The notes beneath the pieces are model-generated. The model searched no databases, was not told the origin of the DNA, and saw nothing but the letters and a program-made list of their open reading frames with translations. A program made the translations under genes and the position numbers. Positions 16,682 through 24,481 of a DNA stretch of 64,000 bases are shown here, piece after piece (positions within the stretch are counted from its first letter, which is position 1; each line of letters opens with the position of its first letter). Origin of the DNA: Brevibacillus humidisoli (GTDB lineage Bacteria; Bacillota; Bacilli; Brevibacillales; Brevibacillaceae); the NCBI RefSeq assembly GCF_020923435.1, contig NZ_CP087263.1:372001-436000 (forward strand), read 5' to 3'.

Positions 16682-17080
16682 ATGGCCTGGTATGCATTGG
16701 TCGTCACGATTATAGCTGCATGGATCGATTACAAAAAGCTCATCATCCCTCACATCCTTACCATACCGTCTATCATAGTAGCCCTTATCGTTGCGTTTCT
16801 ACATGGGAACGGAATGGCTGCAGTAATAAGTGGCGCCATCATGTTTGCATCCTTACTGCTACTGTTGTTTCTAACTGGTGGTGGGATCGGGGGTGGGGAT
16901 GTCTACCTCCTCACCTTCTTAGCCATGGTAGTTGGTTTTCCAACAAGTCATTTGCTGGTTCTACTTGCCCTGTTGGTTGCGTTTGCCTGGAGTTTGATCT
17001 TACGAAAACGGAATGGATGTATCCCACTTGCTCCACCTATTTTTGTTGGCTATGCCATCTTGATGATGACAAATATGTAA
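16682..17080 (+). CDS. Prepilin peptidase, A24 family (TadV/CpaA type)
   Basis: 132 aa from ATG 16682 with GAGGTGAG just upstream; TTG 16661 is an in-frame alternative inside the previous gene. Polytopic, with the two catalytic aspartates of GxGD aspartic proteases: D near the N-terminus in WIDYKKLIIP and GGGIGGGDVYLL in the middle. Short A24 peptidases without a methylase domain process Flp pilins and TadE-like pseudopilins. Substrates are probably the three small proteins just upstream. Confidence 0.88.
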   Translation: MAWYALVVTIIAAWIDYKKLIIPHILTIPSIIVALIVAFLHGNGMAAVISGAIMFASLLLLLFLTGGGIGGGDVYLLTFLAMVVGFPTSHLLVLLALLVAFAWSLILRKRNGCIPLAPPIFVGYAILMMTNM

Positions 17081-17101
17081 CCGAGTAGTGAGGTGATTGT
17101 T

Positions 17102-17281
17102 ATGAGAAGAAAACGGGAGAAGAATTTTCAGCAGATCCATGTAGAGGACGAGCTCGTATCTTTTATTCTAGAAAAGCAACAGAAACCTTTCCGGGCTATG
17201 CTGCGGGTAAACGTTAACAGTGGAGCCATTGAAGTTGACAGGCGAAAAGAGACCTACTGGTCACTAAGGAAAGAAGCATGA
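17102..17281 (+). CDS. Small hypothetical protein
   Basis: 59 aa, basic N-terminus, no membrane helix, no recognised domain. ATG 17102 has GAGGTG 7 bases upstream. Lies between the prepilin peptidase and the EAL-like gene and is probably co-transcribed. Confidence 0.5.
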   Translation: MRRKREKNFQQIHVEDELVSFILEKQQKPFRAMLRVNVNSGAIEVDRRKETYWSLRKEA

Positions 17282-17338
17282 CAGTACCGGTTCGAAAGAT
17301 TTCAACCTATCGTCAATCTGGCGAGTAGGCAAGCCATC

Positions 17339-17869
17339 ATGGAGGAATGGTTATGCCGACCCGTATCCCTATCGCTTTCGGAGTTCTTCTGCACGAAGGA
17401 TCCGGGAGAACTGTGGGAACGTGAGGCATTGTGTATTAAAGAAACTTTACAAATGAAGTCTTCCGTTCCACGAACCAACAATTTGACATTATCTTCTGTG
17501 CCCTATTTCCTGCAAACATCGTGGTCATGGATAGGAGGAGTTGAGATTGTCGAGTGGGGGTTAAGTAATCTGGAATCGTTTGGTCGATATGCGGTAGCAA
17601 TACGCCAAAAAGGTTTAGAGATCTGGGTTGATGATCTCAGTCCTGCTGACTGGAACAAATGGAAATGTTATGGCGTCGACGGGTACAAGGTCCACATTAA
17701 GACAGCTAAACAATTTCCGCGTTTCTTTAACGAAGTGAAGCGTAAGGGGAAACCAATCGTTCTGGAACACATTGAGTCAAAGGATATTGAGGAGGAGGCA
17801 AAGCAAATTGGAGGAAATATGGGACAGGGGTTCCTGTATCTTCCGTTTGAGATGAGCTCGAAGTATTGA
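17339..17869 (+). CDS. Degenerate EAL-like protein
   Basis: 176 aa. The order of segments follows the C-terminal half of an EAL phosphodiesterase domain: VEIVEWGLSN (like evtES), IRQKGLEIWVDDLSPADW (like the iDDFGtG strand), YGVDGYKVHIKTAK (like vD.iKiD), then PIVLEHIES and NMGQGFLYLPF (like AEGVE and QGYyfgkP). The EAL signature and most metal ligands are missing, so it should not hydrolyse c-di-GMP. It may sense it or serve as a scaffold in pilus control. No good ribosome binding site precedes ATG 17339; a frameshift near 17353-17425 is possible, since a GGAGGAATGGTT-ATG in another frame opens a short ORF. Confidence 0.5.
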   Translation: MEEWLCRPVSLSLSEFFCTKDPGELWEREALCIKETLQMKSSVPRTNNLTLSSVPYFLQTSWSWIGGVEIVEWGLSNLESFGRYAVAIRQKGLEIWVDDLSPADWNKWKCYGVDGYKVHIKTAKQFPRFFNEVKRKGKPIVLEHIESKDIEEEAKQIGGNMGQGFLYLPFEMSSKY

Positions 17870-17897
17870 ACGAGCGTAGACAACTGGTCTTCGCGCA

Positions 17898-17922
17898 ATA
17901 GATACAGCAGGTGTGTATCTAT
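17898..17922. repeat. Inverted repeat downstream of the EAL-like gene
   Basis: ATAGATACA/TGTATCTAT, 9-bp perfect stem and 7-nt loop. There is no T-run on the + strand; it may be an RNA-processing hairpin or an operator for the following gene. Confidence 0.5.
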
Positions 17923-18047
17923 AGTGGGGGGGAGCGATTTTTTCCTGCCCAGAAACTATTTAAAAGAAAGGGGATGCGTATTGGTTGATGAGAAAATAAA
18001 GGGGGGATCTAAACATCGGAGCTTCCTATGTTACTGAACCGATCATC

Positions 18048-18665
18048 GTGCTGATTGGTTTTCTTTCGCTTTGTTCCATTTTGAGCTTGATGGCATCTAG
18101 GCGGTTCCATCAACAGAAAATGATAGAACGGCTCCGCTCATATGGATTGTCGGACATTGATCGAATGGATGGTTACCAATTTGAACAGTACGTAGCTCTG
18201 TTGCTAAAAGCACTAGGATACCAAGTCAGTGTTACCCCAAAGAGCAAGGATTACGGTGCTGATCTCTTGTTAATCAAGGGAGAGAAGAAAATCGTTGTTC
18301 AAGTCAAACGTCATCGCAAATCTGTAGGGATCGGTGCAGTCCAAGAAGTCGCAGCATCCATGAGATACTACAAAGCAACAGAAGCCTGGGTTATTACAAA
18401 CGATGATTTTACAGTATCAGCTCGTCAATTGGCAAGCTCTAATGATGTACGTCTAATAGATCGAAAGGGTTTAACAGAACTGATCCTTTCGGTACACCCG
18501 GATCTGGTTCCGATTCCGAGAAATGTTCTACGAGACATACCTGCAAAAGAGATTATCTGTGAGCGTTGTGGAGCCAAAATGGTTCAACGTAAGAGCGCAT
18601 CAGGGTTATTTTACGGTTGTTCTCGCTTTCCAAAATGCCGCTACACTCTATCACGAAAAGCATGA
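18048..18665 (+). CDS. Membrane-anchored Mrr-like nuclease with topoisomerase-type zinc ribbon
   Basis: 205 aa from GTG 18048. N-terminal membrane helix (about 1-17; the frame is open back to 18000, so a non-canonical earlier start is possible). Mrr_cat domain about 38-145 with GADLLLIKGEKKIVVQVKRH, the PD-(D/E)xK core (D and QVK). The zinc ribbon (about 170-200) is C-x2-C-x16-C-x5-C ending in GCSRFPKCRYTLS. Such Mrr/zinc-ribbon proteins are thought to cut or sense DNA at membranes. An 18-codon leader ORF (17981-18037) with its own ribosome site ends just before, which may couple translation. Possibly defends the element or processes entering DNA. Confidence 0.78.
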   Translation: MLIGFLSLCSILSLMASRRFHQQKMIERLRSYGLSDIDRMDGYQFEQYVALLLKALGYQVSVTPKSKDYGADLLLIKGEKKIVVQVKRHRKSVGIGAVQEVAASMRYYKATEAWVITNDDFTVSARQLASSNDVRLIDRKGLTELILSVHPDLVPIPRNVLRDIPAKEIICERCGAKMVQRKSASGLFYGCSRFPKCRYTLSRKA

Positions 18666-18685
18666 AAAGAAAGGGGGAAAAATAA

Positions 18686-20302
18686 ATGAAGCATGAACAG
18701 TATGCAGATAAGTTACTGCAGATAGCGGAAATCCAACAAAAACTTCAAAGCTACTACCTTTTGCCACTAGCTATGATGCATGAACTACAAGAAGCAGGGA
18801 AGGAAACGCTTAACAGGGTGGATCAGCTAAGAACAATGGCTGCCCAGCCGAGCGAGATTAAAGGATTACGTAGGGATTTGCGTCAACTTCAGAAAGAAAT
18901 AAAAGACTATGAACGAAGTCAGAACGTGACAGGTAAGATTAGGATCATACGTGAGAAACTATCTCTTTCCGAAAAACTTCAGAAAGAGCTTACTCGTTAT
19001 GAAAAGCTTCAAAAACAACGTGAGCAAATTCCATCAAAAGGTATGCAAGGGCTTCTCACAAGTCTTTTTCGTCGCAAGCAAGTTGAACAACTTCATAACC
19101 AACTGATCAATAGCGAGAGAGAAATACATCGGTTAAGATTGGCCGCACCGCGTCCCAGGCAAGTAAAAGCCTTAAAGAAATCGCTTAGTAAACATTTCAC
19201 TGAAAAGTCTGAGCGAGATATTAAGCGTGACATCCGCGAAATGAAAAAAGAAATAAACATTTTTCGCCAGGCAGATCTAGAACGCGCTTTAATTCGGTTC
19301 TATCAAGAAAAAGCCTCTGTAAAGGGATTGGATCGTCTGAAGTTGATATTCAAACACGCAATAGAGCGTCTAAGTGGAAGGGCGTTAGAACAACGTTTGC
19401 AAAAAGCCGATGACATCCAAGCAAATCATAACATAAAGGGGGAATTAAGAGAATTTTCGTTCTGGAGAACGATCTTGCATCCGGAAGGAGTGTACCTTAA
19501 ACAAGCGGAATATCTTCAAAAAAGGCTATCCTTGTATGAAAAGCAGGTCCCTTCAGAAAGAGTAGCTTACCGCTTAGGAGAAGAGATAGCAGATTGGCAA
19601 AAGGAGCTGATCAAAAAACAGCAATTGCAGAGAGAACGAGAGTGGTCTACCCTTCGAGAGACAAGTGATCGAGCTAAAACTGAACGGGAATCAGTTAAAA
19701 TAACAAAGTCTTGGGTACAGTCCAACGCAGCTGATCGGACGCAACAGACACAGAAAGTTGATTCAATCAAAGAAAGATTGCTTCGGTTGGATCCCGACGA
19801 TATTACCAAGTTACGAGAAGCAAAGATCGAATTCCGGATGGTAGAAGAAAAAGACAAGGGGTATGCTGTGCTGGAGCAGAAAGGATTGATTGAAGATCGA
19901 GAGTACAAAGGGATCCAAGTAGCCTTTGCACGTGAGCAGATCCCTACCATTGAAAAAGTTTTGGGTCGATCCCTTCAAATCGATCCCGAAGCAGGAACGG
20001 TAAAATATGCGGATTTTGTTAAAGAGCCCGGGAAAAATCTTTTAATACCGTTCGTTACGCAGGGACAAATTGAAGAGCTCAAACGATCTAATATCCGATT
20101 TGCAGCTTTCCGGAAAAATGAGAATGTCTACAACGTTTATGTGAAAACGGCTGCGGTACATCATGTACAAAAAGTAGTGCAATTGAATCCATTGAGCTCC
20201 AAGAGGAGACAGCAAGCGGAGGAGACAAATAAATCCGGATCTTTAGCACACGATCATCAATTCAACAGGAGGTTAACACATAAGCAGGTGCTAGATCGGT
20301 AA
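18686..20302 (+). CDS. Long coiled-coil protein of unknown function
   Basis: 538 aa, soluble. Residues about 1-390 are highly charged and helical with heptad-like Leu/Ile spacing (repeats such as RDLRQLQKEIKDYER). The C-terminal part (about 365-520) contains two similar segments, each built as an I-x2-L-x5-IxF strand, a charged turn, YxV and a helix. It resembles the small mobilisation-associated domains next to relaxases, but I cannot name the family. A good terminator follows. Confidence 0.62.
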   Translation: MKHEQYADKLLQIAEIQQKLQSYYLLPLAMMHELQEAGKETLNRVDQLRTMAAQPSEIKGLRRDLRQLQKEIKDYERSQNVTGKIRIIREKLSLSEKLQKELTRYEKLQKQREQIPSKGMQGLLTSLFRRKQVEQLHNQLINSEREIHRLRLAAPRPRQVKALKKSLSKHFTEKSERDIKRDIREMKKEINIFRQADLERALIRFYQEKASVKGLDRLKLIFKHAIERLSGRALEQRLQKADDIQANHNIKGELREFSFWRTILHPEGVYLKQAEYLQKRLSLYEKQVPSERVAYRLGEEIADWQKELIKKQQLQREREWSTLRETSDRAKTERESVKITKSWVQSNAADRTQQTQKVDSIKERLLRLDPDDITKLREAKIEFRMVEEKDKGYAVLEQKGLIEDREYKGIQVAFAREQIPTIEKVLGRSLQIDPEAGTVKYADFVKEPGKNLLIPFVTQGQIEELKRSNIRFAAFRKNENVYNVYVKTAAVHHVQKVVQLNPLSSKRRQQAEETNKSGSLAHDHQFNRRLTHKQVLDR

Positions 20303-20310
20303 CACATTAG

Positions 20311-20340
20311 GAGACGCATCAAAATGAATGCGTCTCTTTC
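20311..20340 (+). terminator. Terminator after the coiled-coil gene
   Basis: Perfect 9-bp stem GAGACGCAT/ATGCGTCTC, 8-nt loop, TTTC tail. Confidence 0.8.
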
Positions 20341-20389
20341 GTTGTTCTGACTGTGCGAAATGGTTACTAATGAGAAAGGAAAGAAGGGT

Positions 20390-20926
20390 ATGAACACCAT
20401 ATCGGTTTACCAGGTTAAATTGCAAAAGGTTGGCGATGTATCATTTGAATGGAGACCCATTCATGCACCCAAGGATGCAGTATCTATATTTCAGACATAC
20501 TTGGAGCACTACTGCCACACGGATCGTGAGAACTTTATAGCGATGTACTTGAATGTAAAAAATGAGGTGGTGGGTTTGTCCACTGTCCACATTGGATCGT
20601 TGAACGCTAGTCTTGTTAATCCTCGTGAAGTGTATACCGATGCAGTGCTCCATAAGGCTGCGTCTGTCATACTGTGTCACAATCATCCGAGCGGGAATCC
20701 CTCACCGAGTAGAGAAGACATTGAGGTCACAAAAACCCTTCGACAAGCTGGAGAAATCTTGGATATTGCTGTCTTAGATCACATCATTATCGGTCAAGAC
20801 CGTTTCATTTCGTTTAAGGAACAGGGCTACATGAATAATACGCAAGCGATGGGTGGATTCGTATGGGAAAATCGAGTAGTAAAAGAGACAGTCCGGTTTA
20901 GAAACACAGAGGGTATGGAAAGGTAA
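20390..20926 (+). CDS. RadC-family JAB/MPN domain protein
   Basis: 178 aa. ATG 20390 follows GGAAAGAAGGG; the in-frame ATG at 20360 has no such site. C-terminal RadC JAB domain with the full metal motif HNHPSGNPSPSREDIE (about 97-112) and DHIIIGQDRFISF. RadC-like JAB proteins are frequent on plasmids and ICEs next to repair or anti-restriction genes; their substrate is unknown. The N-terminal helix-hairpin-helix of chromosomal RadC is absent. The stop overlaps the ATG of the next, related gene. Confidence 0.88.
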   Translation: MNTISVYQVKLQKVGDVSFEWRPIHAPKDAVSIFQTYLEHYCHTDRENFIAMYLNVKNEVVGLSTVHIGSLNASLVNPREVYTDAVLHKAASVILCHNHPSGNPSPSREDIEVTKTLRQAGEILDIAVLDHIIIGQDRFISFKEQGYMNNTQAMGGFVWENRVVKETVRFRNTEGMER

Positions 20927-20943
20927 TGAAGGGAGAGGAAGAT

Positions 20944-21402
20944 ATGAATCGAATGAGCTTTTATCGGCCAACGTTCGTGAAGATTACCCAGTTTTCATCA
21001 TCGAACAAGCGGATTAAGGATTCGGTTGAGGCCGTTTATCTATTCCGAACTTTCGCGGAGATCTTCCATAGGGGAAAGCAGGAAATATTGCTGGTTATGA
21101 GCTTGGATGAAGATAACCGATTACTGGGCATGGAAGTCATCCCGGTAAAAGAGAGTCAACCACTTCGTGCTTCGGAGGTCTTTGCCGGTTCCATACTTCG
21201 CAAAGCTAACGCGATTAAGATTGGTCGGTTTACTACGTCTGATCTAATGCCAAGTCCGTCTGATGAATGGATGGCGATAAGATTGACAAAAGCAGGCGAC
21301 TTTCTTGGTATCGCTGTAAAAGATTTTATCATTATTACCGACAAACAATATTTTTCACTGATGGATGATGGTAGTAAGGAGAGTCAATTACCCACCACGT
21401 AG
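20944..21402 (+). CDS. Degenerate RadC-like protein lacking the metal site
   Basis: 152 aa from ATG 20944 (AAGGGAGAGG upstream; ATG 20926 overlapping the previous stop is the alternative). It aligns by eye with the preceding protein over the whole JAB fold (SILRKANAIKI, LTKAGDFLGIAVKDFIIITD). The HNHPSGN motif is replaced by GRFTTSD (about 94-100) and the later SxxD is reduced to SPSDE. It is probably a catalytically dead paralogue that pairs with the active subunit, as in eukaryotic MPN+/MPN- dimers. That pairing is inference. Confidence 0.7.
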   Translation: MNRMSFYRPTFVKITQFSSSNKRIKDSVEAVYLFRTFAEIFHRGKQEILLVMSLDEDNRLLGMEVIPVKESQPLRASEVFAGSILRKANAIKIGRFTTSDLMPSPSDEWMAIRLTKAGDFLGIAVKDFIIITDKQYFSLMDDGSKESQLPTT

Positions 21403-21475
21403 CTTCTAATAGACGCTTGATGTGGGCTTTAGAAAGTATAGGGTGCTCTTTTTGGAAGAAGGGAGAGCGCCCTTG

Positions 21476-21532
21476 TTTCGTCCTCGCGTAACGGATATGC
21501 CTTGCTTGTGTATCCATTACGGGGAGACGAAA
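21476..21532. repeat. Long hairpin upstream of the ParM-like gene
   Basis: Arms 21476-21497 and 21511-21532 are complementary at 18 of 22 positions (outer TTTCGTC/GACGAAA perfect), with a 13-nt loop. The region 21403-21639 otherwise holds a smaller interrupted repeat (GGGTGCTCT...AGAGCGCCC near 21441-21472) and the ribosome site of the next gene. It may be an operator or leader controlling the segregation operon. Confidence 0.6.
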
Positions 21533-21639
21533 TGGTCCACCCGCAGATCAGAGTTTGTGGAGGTGAAATTTACAGAGAATAAAGAGCAACCTTTTTAGTA
21601 GCTAAAGGCAGTATTTGAAGAGGAGGGAGTATACCGTTA

Positions 21640-22695
21640 ATGAGACGTGTTCAAGGAGGATTTGACTTAGGGAATAACGCGTTGAAAATGGTTTTAGAAG
21701 GGAAAAGAGCGAAGATCCCTAATGTGGTGAGGGAAGTTCCAATTCCGACGGAAAGAAAACGAATCAGCAATAATGAAAAAATGGAAAACACATTTGATGT
21801 TATTCTGCGCTGCCCTCATGTTCCTGAACTTCACGGGAAGCGTTTTTTTGTTGGTAAGCTCGCCATCGGGAACGGAGAGCATGAGATTGATCCGCAAACC
21901 AAAAAAGCAAGGAATCCTTTGGTTCTAGTTCCGTTTTTGACAGCATTGGCAGCACATGCCGAGTCGGAACAAGATGAGATTCAGGTAAGTGGATATGCGG
22001 GTTTACCGATGGATGAGTATCTGATTGCAGATCTAAAGGAAGAATACCGACAACGGTTGAACGGCAGATTTCAAGTGGAATTCGTCTCTACAGCAGGGCG
22101 AGAGGGATGGAAAGTGCAGCTGCACCTCAACATTGAGGTCAAGCCGGAAGGAATGGCTGTTACTCTCCGGCAGATTCAAAAAAACATGGGAAGATGGAAT
22201 CTCCAGACGATGGGGGCAATTGATATCGGGGCGTTTTCAACGGACATCTCGGTTTTAGACCGAGAATTCGAACCGATCCCGGAGTTATGTCAAGGTTTGC
22301 AGATTGGTACCGCGAGTGCTTTGGAGAGCATTCGAGAGAGAATCAATAAAGAATACCGAGTGAATTTCACCAGGCATATGATCGATGAGATCGTCACGAA
22401 AGATAACGGAAAGATGCAACTTGGTATCAGAGAGATTGACATCTCAGATGTCATCGAAGAACATTTCCGACCCTATTCCAGACAAATTGCTCAGGCAATA
22501 ACGGAGATCCTGGAGCATCCCAAAGGAGTCTCGACTGCTCGCTTTTTTATCTTCGGAGGTGGTGCTATTGCCTATAAGCCCTACTTGATAGAGCTGCAGG
22601 AGAGGACGTACAGCGAGTTCGTATGGTTGGATCACGATCCGGACGAGGTGATCTTTGAAAATGCCATCTCCTTTTATTTGTTGGCCATTATGTGA
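21640..22695 (+). CDS. parM: ParM/Alp-like plasmid-segregation actin
   Basis: 351 aa. Actin-like ATPase fold: phosphate-1 loop GGFDLGNNALKMVL at the N-terminus, phosphate-2 loop GAIDIGAFSTDISVLD (about 190-205) and adenosine motif FFIFGGGAIAYKPYL (about 304-318). Such proteins polymerise to push plasmid copies apart when bound to a ParR-centromere complex. AGGAGGG lies 12 bases before the ATG. A short RHH-like gene follows after 12 bases and a repeat array after that, completing a type II partition cassette. Confidence 0.85.
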   Translation: MRRVQGGFDLGNNALKMVLEGKRAKIPNVVREVPIPTERKRISNNEKMENTFDVILRCPHVPELHGKRFFVGKLAIGNGEHEIDPQTKKARNPLVLVPFLTALAAHAESEQDEIQVSGYAGLPMDEYLIADLKEEYRQRLNGRFQVEFVSTAGREGWKVQLHLNIEVKPEGMAVTLRQIQKNMGRWNLQTMGAIDIGAFSTDISVLDREFEPIPELCQGLQIGTASALESIRERINKEYRVNFTRHMIDEIVTKDNGKMQLGIREIDISDVIEEHFRPYSRQIAQAITEILEHPKGVSTARFFIFGGGAIAYKPYLIELQERTYSEFVWLDHDPDEVIFENAISFYLLAIM

Positions 22696-22707
22696 GTGTG
22701 ATGGTTT

Positions 22708-23085
22708 ATGAACTATCGTGTGTCGTTGCGGTTACGTAGTTCGGATGAGCAACTGGCAGCCTGGTTAGATGAACATGAGAATAAAAATGAGGCGATCTTG
22801 GATGCTTTGAATCAGTATCTTTTTGGGGAAAATCATCAACCTGTGTATGATCAGGGACCACTAGTTACACGGCCTGTTTGGGCAACGGAACTACAGCAGA
22901 TGATCCAGCAACTGCAGGATGTTGTTGCACAACTGGAGAGAAAAGTAGATGCCAAGACAGAACAAGTAGTTACAAGTTCAATCGGTTTGCGAGGTCCCAA
23001 TCAACAACCTGTCGCTAATGGGCAAGGCACGGAAGAACAAGAACCTCTTTTTCGTGATTTGGCCAAAGGTATTTTGAATTTCTAA
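22708..23085 (+). CDS. ParR-like partition adaptor candidate
   Basis: 125 aa. The N-terminal about 45 residues fit a ribbon-helix-helix protein: beta strand YRVSLRL, helix LAAWLDEHE, then NKNEAILDALNQYLF. A coiled-coil stretch (MIQQLQDVVAQLERKV) and an acidic tail follow. ParR proteins bind centromere repeats with the RHH part and contact ParM with the tail. Position directly after the ParM-like gene and before the 125-bp repeat array supports this; the sequence match alone is modest. Confidence 0.65.
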   Translation: MNYRVSLRLRSSDEQLAAWLDEHENKNEAILDALNQYLFGENHQPVYDQGPLVTRPVWATELQQMIQQLQDVVAQLERKVDAKTEQVVTSSIGLRGPNQQPVANGQGTEEQEPLFRDLAKGILNF

Positions 23086-23106
23086 TCATCTGCTAACCGA
23101 TACTTA

Positions 23107-23578
23107 CTGTCCTGCCGAGAAGCCAGGAATGGCGCGGGATTGAGCATGTCATACAAATGTCCGACACAATGTCGGACAAGTGTCATACGTTAATGGCTGG
23201 AAATTGAAGAATAGGCGTCAGCCGATTTTCCCTGTCCTGCCGAGAAGCCAGGAATGGCGCGGGATTGAGCATGTCATACAAATGTCCGACACAATGTCGG
23301 ACAAGTGTCATACGTTAATGGCTGGAAATTGAAGAATAGGCGTCAGCCGATTTTCCCTGTCCTGCCGAGAAGCCAGGAATGGCGCGGGATTGAGCATGTC
23401 ATACAAATGTCCGACACAATGTCGGACAAGTGTCATACGTTAATGGCTGGAAATTGAAGAATAGGCGTCAGCCGATTTTCCCTGTCCCGCCGAGAAGCCA
23501 GGAATGGCGCGGGATTGAGCATGTCATACAAATGTCCGACACAATGTCGGACAAGTGTCATACGTTAATGGCTGGAAA
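23107..23578. repeat. Array of four 125-bp direct repeats (candidate centromere or origin iterons)
   Basis: Units start at 23107, 23232, 23357 and 23482; the fourth stops after 97 bases where the next gene's ribosome site begins. Units are nearly identical (one C/T change in unit 4). Each unit carries the inverted pair TGTCCGACA/TGTCGGACA flanked by two direct TGTCATAC boxes, so TGTC recurs about every 11-12 bases (23147, 23158, 23170, 23181 in unit 1), about one helical turn. It lies between the ParR-like and the Rep-like genes. Confidence 0.88.
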
Positions 23579-23596
23579 CAGGAGGAGGTGCAAATC

Positions 23597-24361
23597 GTGC
23601 AAAGTAAATCAAAAACTCTGGTTCGAGTCGTGAAACGAGAGAACAACTTTGTACAAATCGACAAAACCCCGATAAATGACAAGCGGTTGAGCTGGAAGGC
23701 TAAAGGGTTGCTGGTGTATCTGCTGAGTAAACCGGATGACTGGACCATCATGATCGATGACCTGGTCAAACATGCCAAAGACGGTCGCGATTCTGTCCGT
23801 ACCGGTCTAACAGAACTCGAACAGAACGGCTACCTGTTGCGATACCAACGGCGTAAGGATAAAGGGGAGTTCGGATCCATGGAGTACCATGTATTCGAGT
23901 TACCGCAGACGGAAATTCCGTTTACGGTAAGGTTGGAAGGGGATGACAGTCCGGTAAACGGAAATACCGTAAACGGAAAATCCCTAAACGGAAATACCGT
24001 AAACGGAAAATCCAACCCTACTAATAATAATAAAACTAATAATTATTTAACTAATAATGAATTTGATGAGGATTTAGAAATAAAAGCAGGGCTCTCCCCT
24101 ACCCAGTTGCAACAAAATAAGCGAATCGTAGAAGAATTTAGCCACTATGCGGAAAGTCGAGGATTGCACATTGATTACGTGAGAGACATATTACAACTGC
24201 TACATAGGGTAGACTTTGCTCTCACATATAACACCTTGGGGGAAGCTTTGGTCAAAACCCTTGATTGTATCTCTAAGTCGAAGGTTGTCCATGTCCCTAA
24301 CTTCTTCATGTCTGTTCTGCAGAACGAGGTGAGGAAAGGTTCGTCCAAATCCGTTTCGTAA
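23597..24361 (+). CDS. Replication-initiator-like protein (wHTH/DnaD-type) with internal iterons
   Basis: 254 aa from GTG 23597, preceded by AGGAGGAGGTG; longer frames run back into the repeat array. The N-terminal about 100 residues match the winged-helix region of phage and plasmid replication proteins: FVQIDKTPINDKRLSWKAKG, then LLSKPDDWTIMIDDLV and GRDSVRTGLTELEQNGYL. A low-complexity linker (NGNTVNGKS repeats, about 119-145) is encoded by four 15-bp iterons and an AT-rich tract. The C-terminal domain (about 155-250) is helical. Lambda-O-like and RepA_N-type initiators often carry their origin inside the gene, which would fit. Initiator role is inferred. Confidence 0.65.
   Translation: MQSKSKTLVRVVKRENNFVQIDKTPINDKRLSWKAKGLLVYLLSKPDDWTIMIDDLVKHAKDGRDSVRTGLTELEQNGYLLRYQRRKDKGEFGSMEYHVFELPQTEIPFTVRLEGDDSPVNGNTVNGKSLNGNTVNGKSNPTNNNKTNNYLTNNEFDEDLEIKAGLSPTQLQQNKRIVEEFSHYAESRGLHIDYVRDILQLLHRVDFALTYNTLGEALVKTLDCISKSKVVHVPNFFMSVLQNEVRKGSSKSVS
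23954..24013 (+). repeat. Four 15-bp intragenic iterons
   Basis: Copies start at 23954, 23969, 23984 and 23999 with core (G/C)TAAACGGAAA(T/A)(A/T)CC. A partial inverted copy (TTCCGTTTACGGTAA) lies at 23926-23940. They sit inside the Rep-like coding sequence and are directly followed by AT-rich DNA. Confidence 0.85.
24014..24090. other. AT-rich tract next to iterons (candidate DNA unwinding element)
   Basis: A run dominated by TAATAATAA, TTATTTAAC and GAAATAAAA follows the iterons within the gene. Iterons plus adjacent AT-rich DNA is the standard layout of a theta-type origin. Confidence 0.5.
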
Positions 24362-24382
24362 AAAAACTGAAGGAGAGGGGAG

Positions 24383-24481
24383 ATGAGGAGACTATGTATG
24401 CTGCAGAAGGTCAAACAAAGCTGGTCAAGAAGGTGGGTCCGCCAGGGAGAATCCACCCAAACAGAGGGCCTCCCTATGTAG
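24383..24481 (+). CDS. Possible small basic peptide upstream of the mobilisation genes
   Basis: 32 codons from ATG 24383, preceded by the strong AAGGAGAGGGG at 24370-24380. Rich in Arg, Lys, Gln and Trp (KQSWSRRWVRQ). No homology recognised; it could be a leader peptide. Supported only by the ribosome site. Confidence 0.3.
   Translation: MRRLCMLQKVKQSWSRRWVRQGESTQTEGLPM

Noticed and set aside
23107-23578. CRISPR array
   Set aside because: Units are 125 bp and identical throughout; there are no variable spacers and no cas genes.
23430-23633. ORFs running through the 125-bp repeats
   Set aside because: Produced by the repeat sequence itself; the Rep-like gene starts at GTG 23597 after a clear ribosome site.
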